A DNA stretch of 64,000 nucleotides from Prostheceraeus crozeri. Taxonomy: Eukaryota > Platyhelminthes > Polycladida > Euryleptidae. Numbering within the stretch: the stretch's first letter is position 1; each line of letters starts with the position of its first letter. Positions 12,807 to 23,481 of the stretch are shown piece by piece. The position numbers and the translations under genes are program-made. The notes under the pieces are model-generated. The model was not told the origin of the DNA. It did no database searches and saw only the letters and a list, made by a program, of their open reading frames with translations. The stretch spans positions 1-64,000 of the forward strand of contig CAJQUW010016926.1 of NCBI GenBank assembly GCA_907163375.1, written 5' to 3'.

Positions 12807-13595
12807 TAGGGCAACCCACATTTAACCTAAAGACTGATAAAATTTAACTTTATTTCCCCCTTATTTTTAACCTCATTTAACTTTATCAAAAACACACAAA
12901 GCGTATTATTAAAATACGTTTCAGCATAACAAACAAATTTTATAGGAAAATATATGTTAGTATAAGTTTGGTTCAACGAAGATTCATGCATAACATCAAG
13001 TATTTTTCTACATTGTCGGGCAGAAAATTTTGACCATTGCTTAAAATTTTCTTTTGGGTTGAGAAACTCCTCTCCACTGCTGCTGAAGTTGCTTGAGCAT
13101 TCTGTAGCTAGTATAACAGCTCGGCGAAATATCATGACGAGAACAAGCAATAATGGACGGTATGTCACAATTTTCAATCTTCTTTATTAAATACTCTTTT
13201 AAATTACAAGGATCTTCAGCAAAACATAAATTGTTAAAATCCTCGTTACGCCCGTTTAATGGTAAAGGCAGTTGATTCCGACTTTTGTAGGAGATCAATC
13301 AAAGGCGAATAACAGCGTTTGATAGTCACCAAATTATTCGTCAATGTTTCACAATTAATAGCTGATCTCACGTTTCGCACCAATAATCCATCTCCGGTAA
13401 ATTCATTGACGATTCTTCGAACATCAGGAAGATGGTCGCAACAATACATTGAAGCCTTTAGCCAAGTTCCCCAACGAGAAACTATCGGTTCAGGAGGTGA
13501 ACCGATATCTAACACAGCAAGAGATTTTTAACTTTATTTAACCTTATGAGGGCATGCTTAACTTTATTTAACTTTATTTTACATGGGTTGCCCTA
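12807..13595 (-). mobile_element. 789-bp deleted hAT element with perfect 8-bp target duplication
   Basis: Ends read TAGGGCAACCCA (12807) and TGGGTTGCCCTA (to 13595) and are flanked by the direct repeat GTCATAAG at 12799-12806 and 13596-13603, the 8-bp duplication expected of hAT. Subterminal 'ttaactttattt' repeats are present at both sides. Inside on the minus strand, fragments of a DUF659-type hAT transposase survive: PPEPIVSRWGTWLKASMYCC near 13500-13440, EYLIKKIENCD near 13200-13160 and a C-terminal piece near 13050-12970, in different frames. N-terminal coding sequence has been lost. The family is distinct from the neighbouring hAT element, which it appears to have entered. Confidence 0.9.
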
Positions 13596-14012
13596 GTCAT
13601 AAGCTACGACACTATCCCGCGCGCCTTTCCTCCTTTCAATTAAAATAATAACGGATGGAAAAAGCCAATAAGCAACTAGCAAGCTTGAGATCAAAAATAG
13701 TGCGCACAGCGAGAAATGAACCTGCAAGTTTACTTACAGATTGCTTTTCAGAATAGTAAAAAGCAAAATTCCGCTACATAATCGTGATTCCGCATTTACC
13801 GCTAAATAAAGAAGATTCCGCAGAATTCCACCGCCAGCGGAATCTGCTTGCCTCTGCTTACGCAGTTCTTACGGAAAGGCATCTTACGATAACTTACCCT
13901 TATCACGCACGGAAACATACGGCTGCAACATGCATGTATCCTGCCCGACTCAAAAGAACGCCTGTACTGTTCCTATTTTTGTACTTTTTAGTCTATTTAT
14001 AATATGCGGGTA

Positions 14013-15722
14013 TACACTCGGCGACATAACGTTTGCCCCACCTGCAGAAATCGACAACATTTCAACTTTTTTGCCTCTTATTCGCAAACTACACCTTCGA
14101 TTGCCACAATTTTTGCAGACAAGGGCTTTCTAATGGTGGCATCTGCATTCCGCCATCGAATCGACAAGTTACTATAAATGGCAATTTAAAATTTGAATGT
14201 CTAAACATGCATATGAAGGACTTCAAGCTGTTCATGTAATCTGAATTGAGTGATGGAGGATCGTAAGAATTTCGGTTAAATCTGATAGTCAGTGTCTTCT
14301 ATTTATCATTCATTCATAAAGGAACATTAAATGGCGTACTTTTAGTCAGATATAGCGTCATTATCCCGTTGTTACTACTGATAAAGTTAGTAAGCAGTTT
14401 TTTAGACAACCAAATGCCCATATCCTCATACCAAGTGACAACAATGTTTCCATGACACTCATAATTTTTATTAATGAACATTTGATGAAGATAGAGGTAG
14501 ATAAAGCAGCTCACCAGTTAGTACTTCGTAGATCCACCTCGGTTATCAATGATAGCCTTCACTCTATCGGGCATTGATTCCACCAGGTTCTTGCAGATTT
14601 GAGCAATTTCTGTGTCTCTGGCCCACACATTCAGGAATTCATTGATCAGATCTCGTTTGTTCTTGTAGCCCCTTGTCTTGAGGCGACGCTTTACGATTGA
14701 CCACAAATTCTCTAACGTATTTGCATCTGGTGAGCTCGGTGGCCATGGCAGGCAGGACACGAATTCCTTTTGTGTTGAAGTGGGCCATGCTTATTTTGCT
14801 TGTGTGGCACGGCGCATTATCTTGCTGCAGCCATCCATTTTGCTCTGGAAAACAGTCAGTCATTTGCGGCACAATCCTTCGATCAATTATTTCATCGATG
14901 TAGACCTCGGAATTCATGGTTCTCTCCACGACAGGGCCTTGCCAACTGAAGCATCCCCAAATCATGACACTGGTGGGGTGCTTTGTTGTCCTCAATAAAT
15001 GATCATGCGTCAAATTGTGGCCATCGACGACCCGCACATACTGGGGAGCATTATCCCGAAGCTCAATCACGGTCTCGTCGGTAAATAATACCTGCTTCCA
15101 GTCATGAATTGTCCAATCTTCGTACTGCCTGGCCCACAGAAGTCGACGCCTGACTTGATCGGTGCTCAGATACGGCCTTCGTTCAGGCTTCATCGCTTTG
15201 CAACCGATTATATTCAAAGTGCGTTGTATTGTTCGCACGGAACAGTCTCCAGAAGCGCCAAGTTCATTTAAAAGTTTACATGCAGAGGATCGCGGATTTG
15301 TAACACAAAGGCGTCGGATTTGTCGACTGTCTCTCTCATCAAAGGCGGGAGGACGGGTGTGATGGCTGTATTGCGTACGATAATCGCCGGATGATTGATA
15401 ATGATCCAAAGTTCTTCTAACTGTTCTATGATCACAATCCAATCTTCGAGCAATTTCTCTCATGGACAAGTCTCCATGTTCCATCAGCGTAAAGATTTGC
15501 AATCGCTTATTGTCACGTTCAGCCATTGCAACGAGGATTCTGATTTGAAATTGTACACATCACAGTTACTAGATTCAGCTGCGCATCGATTGCTTCTGTG
15601 AATTTGAATTCAGACTACCATGTCTTGTGCATTCGCATCTCGGCAGTTTGCGAATAAGAGGCAAAAAAGTTGAAATATTGTCGATTTCTGCAGGTGGGGC
15701 AAACGTTATGTCGCCGAGTGTA
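14013..15722 (-). mobile_element. Full-length Tc1-like element with about 78-bp inverted repeats
   Basis: The left end TACACTCGGCGACATAACGT at 14013 is matched by its complement ending at 15722, and the near-perfect inverted repeats extend about 78 bp to 14091 and back to 15645, as far as 'ttcgcaaact'. TA flanks both ends. The interior holds one minus-strand transposase frame (15526-14521) and about 430 bp of noncoding sequence between its stop and the left terminal repeat. Confidence 0.9.
14521..15526 (-). pseudogene. Tc1/mariner DD34E transposase, one frameshift
   Basis: The frame starts at the ATG at 15526 (MAERDNKRLQIF). Residues about 17-45 form a helix-turn-helix (MREIARRLDCDHRTVRRTL), and a second DNA-binding helix set follows. 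Catalytic motifs seen in order are VLFTDET, WLQQDNAPCH and NTLENLW; with the frame corrected, the spacing between the second Asp and the Glu is 34, giving DD34E. The lesion is a tandem CCTG duplication (plus-strand 14749-14756) that shifts the reading frame just before PWPPSSPDAN; the second frame then runs to NRGGSTKY and a stop at 14521. Total about 334 residues, normal for the family. It is the only clear lesion, so the copy is young or the duplication is an error. Confidence 0.88.
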
Positions 15723-16874
15723 CCCTAAATATAGGAATCGAGAACACATTTAAAGCTATAAGCCTTCAAATTATGAGATCTAATACGGTTGTCATTCATA
15801 CAAAATTCAGAAATGTAATTACAAAATATAGGCCGGCTTGCACCTGTAGATGTTTTCTTAACAATACAACGTTTAAAATATAAAAAACGAACTTAAAAAT
15901 ATGAATCAAAAATATGTTTCGTAATGTTTCAATCTCCATTCAGACAGGCGACACGACACGGTAGCGACACTGTCAATCATTTCACTGCCGAGCGAAGGCA
16001 AAAGCACGTAGTTTAAAAATCTCTGTTTTTTAGAAATTGAGTTGAGAAATTTCCAACTTTTCACATAGTTTACTGTGTTTGAGTTTCATTCCTTATATAA
16101 ATATTATATTCATCTGAATCCAGAGATGATGAAAATTACAAATATGCGCAAATTTTTATGATGTAGTGCATATTTACATGCGATATTTACTATAATTTGT
16201 TTAGTTCTACCAAAGCATGCAACGTAATGAAAAAATCGCTACGCTATAATCATGTACTTTGAAATACGTTTTGATGATTAACGATTTTCCCAGGCTATCG
16301 CTACGCTAAAAACACACTGTTTTGTAATAGGTTGTACATGTAGCATAAAATGTGCGAGATTTGCTTCGACAAAAGCACTTATTTCATGTTGGGTCATAAA
16401 GCAAGTCAGGCTGTGTGACCTAATATATGAATATTTTAATTGAATTCATTACCGGTACTGGTATTTTTACTGTCTACATTGGCCCAACAATTGAAACCTG
16501 CACCTTTCCACGCTTATGTGATCTATTGATCTTTAACATGATTATTGTACAGTACATTAATCGAAACCAATTTACATAGTTAAGTTTTTTAGACAATGAT
16601 TGTTAGAAAGCCATTGATTTTAAGAGATGTGGACGACTCGAATTATTCGAAGCATGTTTCCATGAGAACACCTATTAGTAGAAAAATACATTTGATTATA
16701 GTTGAATGTTTGGGAACCTCAGAAATACCTATTCAGAAAAAAAATCCAATCTAGATAAATTTCTTAAAACCCCGATGACTAACTGTAAAATAAAAGACGT
16801 CTGCCATCTTGCAATATATTTGCTTGAACAAAAACTAGAAATAGCTTGAGCTACGCGAGTAAAAATCTGTCTAT

Positions 16875-19066
16875 TCAAAAATCAATGTCTCTTTCCACCG
16901 TCAGGTCAGCCGAGCTTTCATTAATTGTCAAATTGTGATAGAATGGTTGTCTGTGAAGAGGAATAAGCTTCGACAACTTCATTAGATCGTTGTACTTCTC
17001 TTCACATATTCCACGTTTAGTGGCTTGCCTCGGAACTACTTGATTCAAAAAATCAAGCTGCACATTCCTCCTTAAGCAAGAGATTTCCTCAAATTCATCA
17101 TCATACTCTTGTTTGATGAAAATTTTAAGCGATCCCCTACGAAATTGAATAATGCGGAAATGAGATAGCCCTGCGATTCTGGATTTGGAATCCTTAGGAT
17201 TAAAATTTAGCATGTCAGAATATTGGAGGACAACTGCTTTATTCCTTTTTCTGCAAGAATCAATTGTTTTAACGTAATCTGAGAAGTCAAACATCTCCAA
17301 GTTTCTGATTTTCTGGGAAATAGAAGCATGTATGCTGTCGGCAGACATGTACGTGTGGCCCGCTTCCAAGAATTTTAGTGTGATTGTATCTGCGCGAATG
17401 GAATCACAGTTCACGAGACGAAGCAATGCAGTCAGAAGAATCCTATTCTTATTTTGCGAATTGCAATTATCTGCATAAAATATTATCTCTTTTGCATCTT
17501 GGCAAAAAGAGGAAATAAAGTGATGATAGGCGGAAGCTACATTCGACGCCTTTCTCCCCGCCTCTTCCTCGTGCCATAAAAAACAAAAAGATTCGCCTTT
17601 TTCACCAACCTCAGCAAACGTCTCATTGAAGAGATTTAACTTCCGACTAAAAAAAGCTTCCTTGAAACCTAGTTTTGGGATCTGTAGAACCTTTTGCATG
17701 TCGACAGAAAATACCTTAATATCTCCCACAGATGTTGCAGATTCAGCTGAATCTTGTTTCATTAATTGGCGAGCGGCATTACTTCGACTTTTATGCAGTT
17801 CTAATCTGCATTGACCACGGCTACATTCATGTGAGCACCCACTCTCATGAGTATGACAGAAACTGCATTTGTCAACAGATGGTGAAGCAAATGAAATGTT
17901 GAGAGAATCGAATACATCTTCAAAATATTTCCTCGAACACTTTGCATTACCATTCAAAAAAGTTTTATATAGTTCTGCCTTTGACAAATATGGCGGTAAG
18001 TATCTGCGGTTTGGTGCATGCGACAGTCTGTAGTGTGAAATGCTTGGATTGTACGATTCAATAAAGAGGATAATTGATTCTCTGTATTCTTTCGAGAATT
18101 TGTTGGTTGGTTCATGTCTTCCTCTTTTGTCAGGCGGAGCACCATCAGCGGAATCAAATTCATTAGGGACATCTGCAAAGACTGATCGAAGAACCGAATC
18201 GAGGAAGAAAGCTTTACAAACTACTTTTCCAGATATTTTGTAAGTGTACGATCGTGTCACCTTTTTCGACTTGCTGTCACGCATACAACATGTCACCGAA
18301 TGAAATACGAAGTCTCTACGTTCTTGTATTGTTTTAGCCCAATATCTGTCGTGAATCGTCTGACGGTCTTGGATTAATATCTCAGAACATTTGAAATTTC
18401 TAGCTCGATGTGAATTTTCATCGTGAGTGCAAGCAATCTCTACCATTGGATGTTTTGTTGATTTTGAAACTGTTCTATCAGTTATCTTAGTCGATATTTC
18501 TTCTGGCTCGCTTCTTGCTGACGCATCATCAACACCGTCACGCTGATTAATTTCTGGTTCAGTATCTCTCAATGTATCTGATACTTCGTAAGCGCTGGTT
18601 TTTACGGTATAGGCCTACATGTAGAGAACTCATCAAACTGTTTCCAAGACGCACGAGCAACATCATCATCTTGATTAAGTTCTGGTTCAGAATCTCTCAA
18701 TGTATCTGATACTACATAACCGCAAGTTTCCGGTATATAAGTAGAGAACTCATGCGACTTCTTCCACGGCGCACGAGCGACATCATCGATGTTTTCATTC
18801 ACTAACGCCGGCCAGAATCCACATGGTGCTGTTGATTCTTTGAACGGTATGTGTGGATGATCAATTGGACTGGGCATATCATCGTCAATATTGGTTTCCA
18901 AGATGTGTGTATTAGGATCTGACGTACATATAATTTTACATGCATCATTTGTACTAAGCTTATTTGTCAGCTCAATATTTGAAATCAACGATTGGTCTTA
19001 ATCCAGATTAAGCTGGTCTTTCTCATCGTCCAATATTTCCAAATACGCAAGGAAGGAGGATTCCAT
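16875..19066 (-). pseudogene. Large transposase-like protein (DUF7869-like?), broken N-terminus
   Basis: The uninterrupted part (18572-16875) gives 565 residues. It holds a Cys/His cluster (CSFCHTHESGCSHECSRGQC, about residues 238-257), then VFSVDMQKVL (about 289), IIFYADNCNSQNKNR (about 364) and LEAGHTYMSADSIHA (about 400). This D...D...E-like series, with 'DNCxxQNKN' and 'GHTxxxxDSxH', is a pattern I associate with the DUF7869 family of invertebrate mobile elements; that assignment is from memory. Upstream, a good acceptor (tttttcag) precedes an ATG at 19066, but TAA at 18998-19000 and a frameshift near 18600 separate that start from the long frame. Residues encoded at about 18800-18530 contain a roughly 40-residue tandem duplication (VSDTLRDSEPE / VSDTLRDTEPE; DDVARAPWK / DDVARASWK). 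It is the only large coding region inside the CACTG-ended element. Confidence 0.6.
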
Positions 19067-19079
19067 TTCGAAATCTGAA

Positions 19080-21600
19080 AAATGGAAAATGAAATTTATT
19101 CATTTTCCCAATTCAAGCATAATCTATGTACTCAACTTATAATCATATCAATTATCTGTTACAGTATTCAAAACATTCAACTTCGAAAAGCTGTCTACAT
19201 CTCATGAATTGAGGTTGTGTTATTTTTCTACTGAGATAATGAAAATTGATAGTAGTTAAAGTGCATACAAAAGCAGACAAGGTGCTATCTAATGCGGCGG
19301 TCAGAAATTACAAAATGCTTTGCATAAAACACTATTTTTGTTCATTACTGTATTCTGCAAGCAGGGACTATTATTCAGTAATCAATATTTGCTATTATCC
19401 ACTGTATACTGTAATTTCACAAAAGTGAGACAGCAATCAATCGGTACGTTATTGAATATTTCTTTTATCTTCAAATAGAAAAGATTGAAATTGAAATATG
19501 AAATTTCAGTTTGAATTGATTTTGGAAAACGTTTTCCATTTTCATTATATCAATCAAATATACCATGGGGCTGAAGCTATATGACAAATATCAGACGGCT
19601 CCAGGAGGAAACTATATTATCGGAATCATGTCGCTGAAGCGCCATGGTATATTTAGTATTTCATATAGCATTCCTATTGCCACTTTTAAAACCATGACTC
19701 AATCAAGGAATCTATCTGCATCCTGGGACTCTTGCGGATAATTCATTGGCAATCCGACATAATAGTATCGCAATCTTAGGATGAGATAAGGAGTCTAAGC
19801 CTTAGAATAACCATAGAAGTCGAAGGATTAAAAAAATTCTGTGTATGGCACTCATGAGACAATTATGTAGCCTATTTACTCCAATTACTCCTATCAATCA
19901 ATTTGTATGGCACTCATGAGACAATTATGTAGCCTATTTACTCCAATTACTATTTTTTTTCATCAATTTAAGTTGACTGAATAGATAGACTATATCAGAT
20001 ATATTCTATTATATGAGTGCTTGATAGCTGAAATCCACATACTCATGCACGTATGCGGTATTGTGATTAAGCCAAATAAAGAAAAATAAGCAATCTTCTT
20101 TACCATTAAAAGTAGGACGTAATACATAAGATCTGATCAACAATAAGTAAACAATTTGGATAAAAACATGGATTAAAACTGAAAAAAATACATATGATCG
20201 CCTAAAGACCGCAAAATTGATTCAATCTTTACCAGACATCAGAACAACAGTATTTGGGTCATCTATTATAAAATGATATAATTCTGATGTCATTGGGTCG
20301 ATTTGGATAGGAATAACGGAAATGTAATATGACCCTCGATTGAAGGAATTCAACCTTCTGTTCTTCGTTATTTCATATTGTTTTTTGACATATACATATA
20401 CAGCGTTAAATTCGTTGGCGTCGTTCTTCAATGTGCTATCAAACATTGAGCGAGCCTTTCATTAAAAAAATTCAAATTTGAGTTATTTTTATTACATTTC
20501 AACAACAATCGACAACCACTTTCGATCACCGTGAAAAAATCAAGTCGATTCCCGGTATAGCTGGAATATTATTCACTCGTTCACGCTTCAGTAATCAAAT
20601 AGCACGTATTTGCCATAGTCATAGGCCTATTTGTTTCAGTATAGCCTACAACCTTTTGAAGAAAGCTGTGTGTTTTTCTATGCGATTTATATCTACATAC
20701 GTGCCCGTAGGCTATATGACAAGTAGGCTGCAAATCGTAAACTTACCTTCAAAACGACGATAGCAGAAGTTTGTTGGATAAATGTTTCGGATTGTTTCGC
20801 ACGAATTGAGATCAGAATTTCCAAGGAGAAAGATCACTCAGCACGTAAATGTTCAGTCGTACAGAGAATCAGATTGTCATTGAATCGCAACTCAGAGATC
20901 ACTTTTCACTAAAACACGTAGACGTCCAGTCGTTGACGCTGAGTCAGACTGAAACTCGCAGGCCGTCAGGTCAGATTGAACAGAAATGGTTTTAGTGAGA
21001 AACACGTATATTTCCTTCGCAGTGAGCACAATAGAATACAACCCGTCAGCAATTTCAAAATAGTTACCAACTTCTACGAACGTTGGATTTCACTCAATAA
21101 ATTGACTAAGTGTGTGCGTGTGTGTGTAAGAGAGAGAGATAGAAATTGAGTGAGAAAGAGCAAGGAACTGCCCTGCATCTGTAGGCTGGACATCTGGACG
21201 ACTTGAATATTCGCTGTCAGATGATGAGTGGATGTATTTCAAGTGCTTTTCCGCACCAGGAAATGTTCAAAATGCGATTGGAAATGCTACGCTAAAACCG
21301 CTCACTTTAAACTACGTGCTTTTAGCAATGAAATATTTTCCTTAAGTGCTTCTGCTTTTCCTTTCAGGGATTAAACAAAAGATATCTATAACGCAGAAGC
21401 ACTTACTTTAAAATATGTGCTTTTAGAGATGCAATTATTTCTAAAATTGTAAAGTACGTCTTTTTTGAAAAAAATATCTCCTATAGTAAACAAGATTCGA
21501 ACTTAAGGATTTTATAAGATGATAGTATAAGGTGTAAAATTCATTTTTCGATATGCTACGGTAAAAACACGTACTTTGAACTACGTGCTTTTGCCTTTGC
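19080..21600. other. Noncoding interior and right part of the CACTG-ended element
   Basis: A direct duplication lies at 19843-19951: two copies of about 47 bp starting 'gtatggcactcatgagacaa', offset by 62 bp. A 74-codon minus-strand open frame at 20446-20222 has no recognised domain. A CA/TG-rich and GA-rich low-complexity patch is at 21113-21155. No other coding sequence is supported. Confidence 0.4.
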
Positions 21601-21609
21601 ACGGCAGTG

Positions 21610-22599
21610 CAGTCAATTGCAGTAGTTATTTCAAGAGTATATGTAAACCTGCCTTCGAGTTCACATAGACCACGCGACATTCGACGACACGCTCCTCGCT
21701 CAGAAAAATGTTCTGAAATTCTCGGCGACCTATGTTAGAGATAGGAGCTCCAAAATTTGTCATGTCGCGTGAAGTCGCTGGTTTGCCCCGCACATCTGCA
21801 GGTGGCTGAGACGAGAATGACTTGACAACTGATTTAAGATCATAGCTTTCTGTGCAGGAACACAAAAATAAGTAATGGCTGGTAGTCAGAACGAAAACAA
21901 AATCATGCTTTTCGTTTTGAGCTTGAGATACCTGAATATTTGTGTAGAGAAAAACATTTGCTTCAATTTGATATTAAACATGACAAGGAAATGTGTGGAG
22001 ATAAATTCATGGGATGGGTATTGGTTATTCCAACTTTTGATGACATAGATGACATACCTAATTAATGCATCTCATTGTTTACTTGCTTCACAATTGTATT
22101 ATTGAAATTGAATTACTGTAAACCTTGATGTGAGTTGAAAGGGATGTTATTGAGAATGAATGTGATTAAAATCAATATGACAAGCCGTCTCATCTGCTGT
22201 GAAAGCGAACTCATCATTTTTTGATAATCCCTATCGATTTGTGCATGCAGAAATTTTGTGTGACAAACAGCTGCATTGGAAACTGAGCGCAAGTTGTCAT
22301 CATTGTTCCTATTTCATTTTGTGACAGCTTGTAGTACACAGAATTAAATATTTTGTTTATCTGCTTCGGTGCGCGCGCGCAGATGAATCTAATTCTGTGT
22401 TGTAGTAACTATCAAATTAAAGCAAGGGTATCTAGGCGTCGAAATGAAGGTGTGTCTTTAAAAATATCTTTTTGATGTTCACTCGAATCCTTGAATGGTA
22501 ACTAAGGTCAGGTTGATAATCTATTTATAACCTAATTATTCTATTTAAAAGCAAGTTGTCTGTCTGGCACAACAGTATTCTGCGTTGAAGCTACAATGG
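21610..22599. other. Intergenic sequence, no gene recognised
   Basis: An 80-codon minus-strand open frame (21865-21626) matches nothing I recognise. A nested hairpin is present near 22335-22408: outer arms 'cacagaatta' and 'taattctgtg', inner arms 'atctgc' and 'gcagat', with a CG-alternating loop. Confidence 0.35.
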
Positions 22600-23481
22600 A
22601 TGAATAGTCCGGGAGCTACCACGAACTTGTGCAGGGAACGAGGTAGTACATAAAACTTTCACATGGCATAGTACACCTCTAACCTACTGCAAAACTTCGC
22701 GTCTGCCGGATCAGATCATTTGCTTTTCAGAAATAGAGAGGATAACACAATCCTATGTATTTCCAGTGGTAAAATTGTGACATTTAAGGTGTTGACTCCA
22801 TTTTTTCGAATTTTTGCTCATAAAAGTTACACAAATTGGTATTTTGTTGAACTGGTTATTATAGAAATCATCTACAGATCATGATCTTTCAAATGAGTTA
22901 TCATTCAGTGACAGAGGATGAAGTAAAGTGTACAAACAGACACTTTTCGTTAAAGTATATCAACAATTTTCCTGAAATTTCTATGTTAAAATTTACAGTT
23001 ACACCAACGAAAAGTGTCTGTTTGTACACTTTACTTCATCCTCTGTCACTGAATGATAACTCATTTGAAAGATCATGATCTGTAGATGATTTCTATAATA
23101 ACCAGTTCAACAAAATACCAATTTGTGTAACTTTTATGAGCAAAAATTCGAAAAAATGGAGTCAACACCTTAAATGTCACAATTTTACCACTGGAAATAC
23201 ATAGGATTGTGTTATCCTCTCTATTTCTGAAAAGCAAATGATCTGATCCGGCAGACGCGAAGTTTTGCAGTAGGTTAGAGGTGTACTATGCTATGTGAAA
23301 GTTTTATGTACTACCTCGTTCCCTGCACAACTTCACGCTAGCTCCCGGACTAAAGACCTACAACTGATAACTTGTGTCCGTGACCGCCCTGGGCTGTATG
23401 ACCAGTTCAGACGCGAGTACCGGAACAAATTGGTTAAAGAAAACCTTTGGAAAGATGTAGCGCAAGAACTGAATTTAAGTG
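22600..23481 (+). pseudogene. MADF-domain protein, exon 1, start codon region split by a MITE
   Basis: The reading frame after the MITE (23352-23481) encodes KDLQLITCVRDRPGLYD, then QFRREYRN and WKDVAQELNLS, the first half of a MADF (Myb/SANT-like) DNA-binding domain. It ends at a consensus donor, G|GTAAGT, at 23481/23482. Before the MITE the genome reads ATGAAT at 22600-22605. If one TA and the MITE are removed, this ATG is in frame with the MADF sequence, with only codons AAT and AAA between the start and GAC. The MITE thus inserted within the second and third codons. Exon 2 is at 28101-28254 with matching phase. MADF proteins act as DNA-binding partners, in host regulators and in Harbinger-type transposons. 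Confidence 0.75.
22605..23352. mobile_element. 748-bp foldback MITE, copy 2
   Basis: Same length, ends (TAGTCCGGGAGCTA...) and palindromic structure as 7143-7890. The 54-bp centre is the reverse complement of the centre of copy 1 apart from about one base, so the two copies are inserted in opposite orientations. A few arm mismatches near the left end (accacgaac against agcgtgaag) show some age. TA flanks both ends. It lies directly after the ATG of a MADF-domain gene. Confidence 0.9.

Larger units (their letters stand above)
9693..13856 (-). mobile_element. Probable hAT transposon with nested insertions
   Basis: Inverted ends resemble hAT termini. The left end at 9693 reads gagaggcaagcaaattccgc. 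The right end, read inward on the minus strand from 13856, starts CAGAGGCAAGCAGATTCCGC. Both ends carry clusters of the subterminal phrase 'attccgc' or 'taccgct' (9705-9770 and 13768-13845). Between them lies a hAT transposase reading frame (12615-10864, minus) plus two inserted elements, 10081-10693 and 12807-13595; removing those leaves about 2.8 kb, a normal size for a hAT element. The 8 bases flanking each end do not match, so a target duplication is not seen. That leaves the boundaries uncertain. Confidence 0.5.
15983..21609 (-). mobile_element. Candidate DNA transposon with CACTG-starting inverted ends
   Basis: The left end CACTGCCGAGCGAAGGCAAA at 15983, continuing aagcacgtagttta, is matched by the right end read inward from 21609, CACTGCCGTGCAAAGGCAAA, continuing aagcacgtagttca. 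That is about 34 bp with few mismatches. Subterminal modules of the type 'gctacgctaaaaacac ... cgtgctttt' recur inside both ends (16237-16325; 21284-21345, 21391-21430, 21553-21592). The 5.6-kb interior holds one large minus-strand protein gene (19066-16875). CACTG ends with subterminal repeats recall the CACTA (EnSpm) superfamily, but I could not see a 2-3 bp target duplication, so both the boundary and the class are provisional. Confidence 0.55.

Noticed and set aside
21113-21155. Possible regulatory element in the TG/GA-rich patch
   Set aside because: Plain low-complexity sequence; nothing ties it to a gene start.
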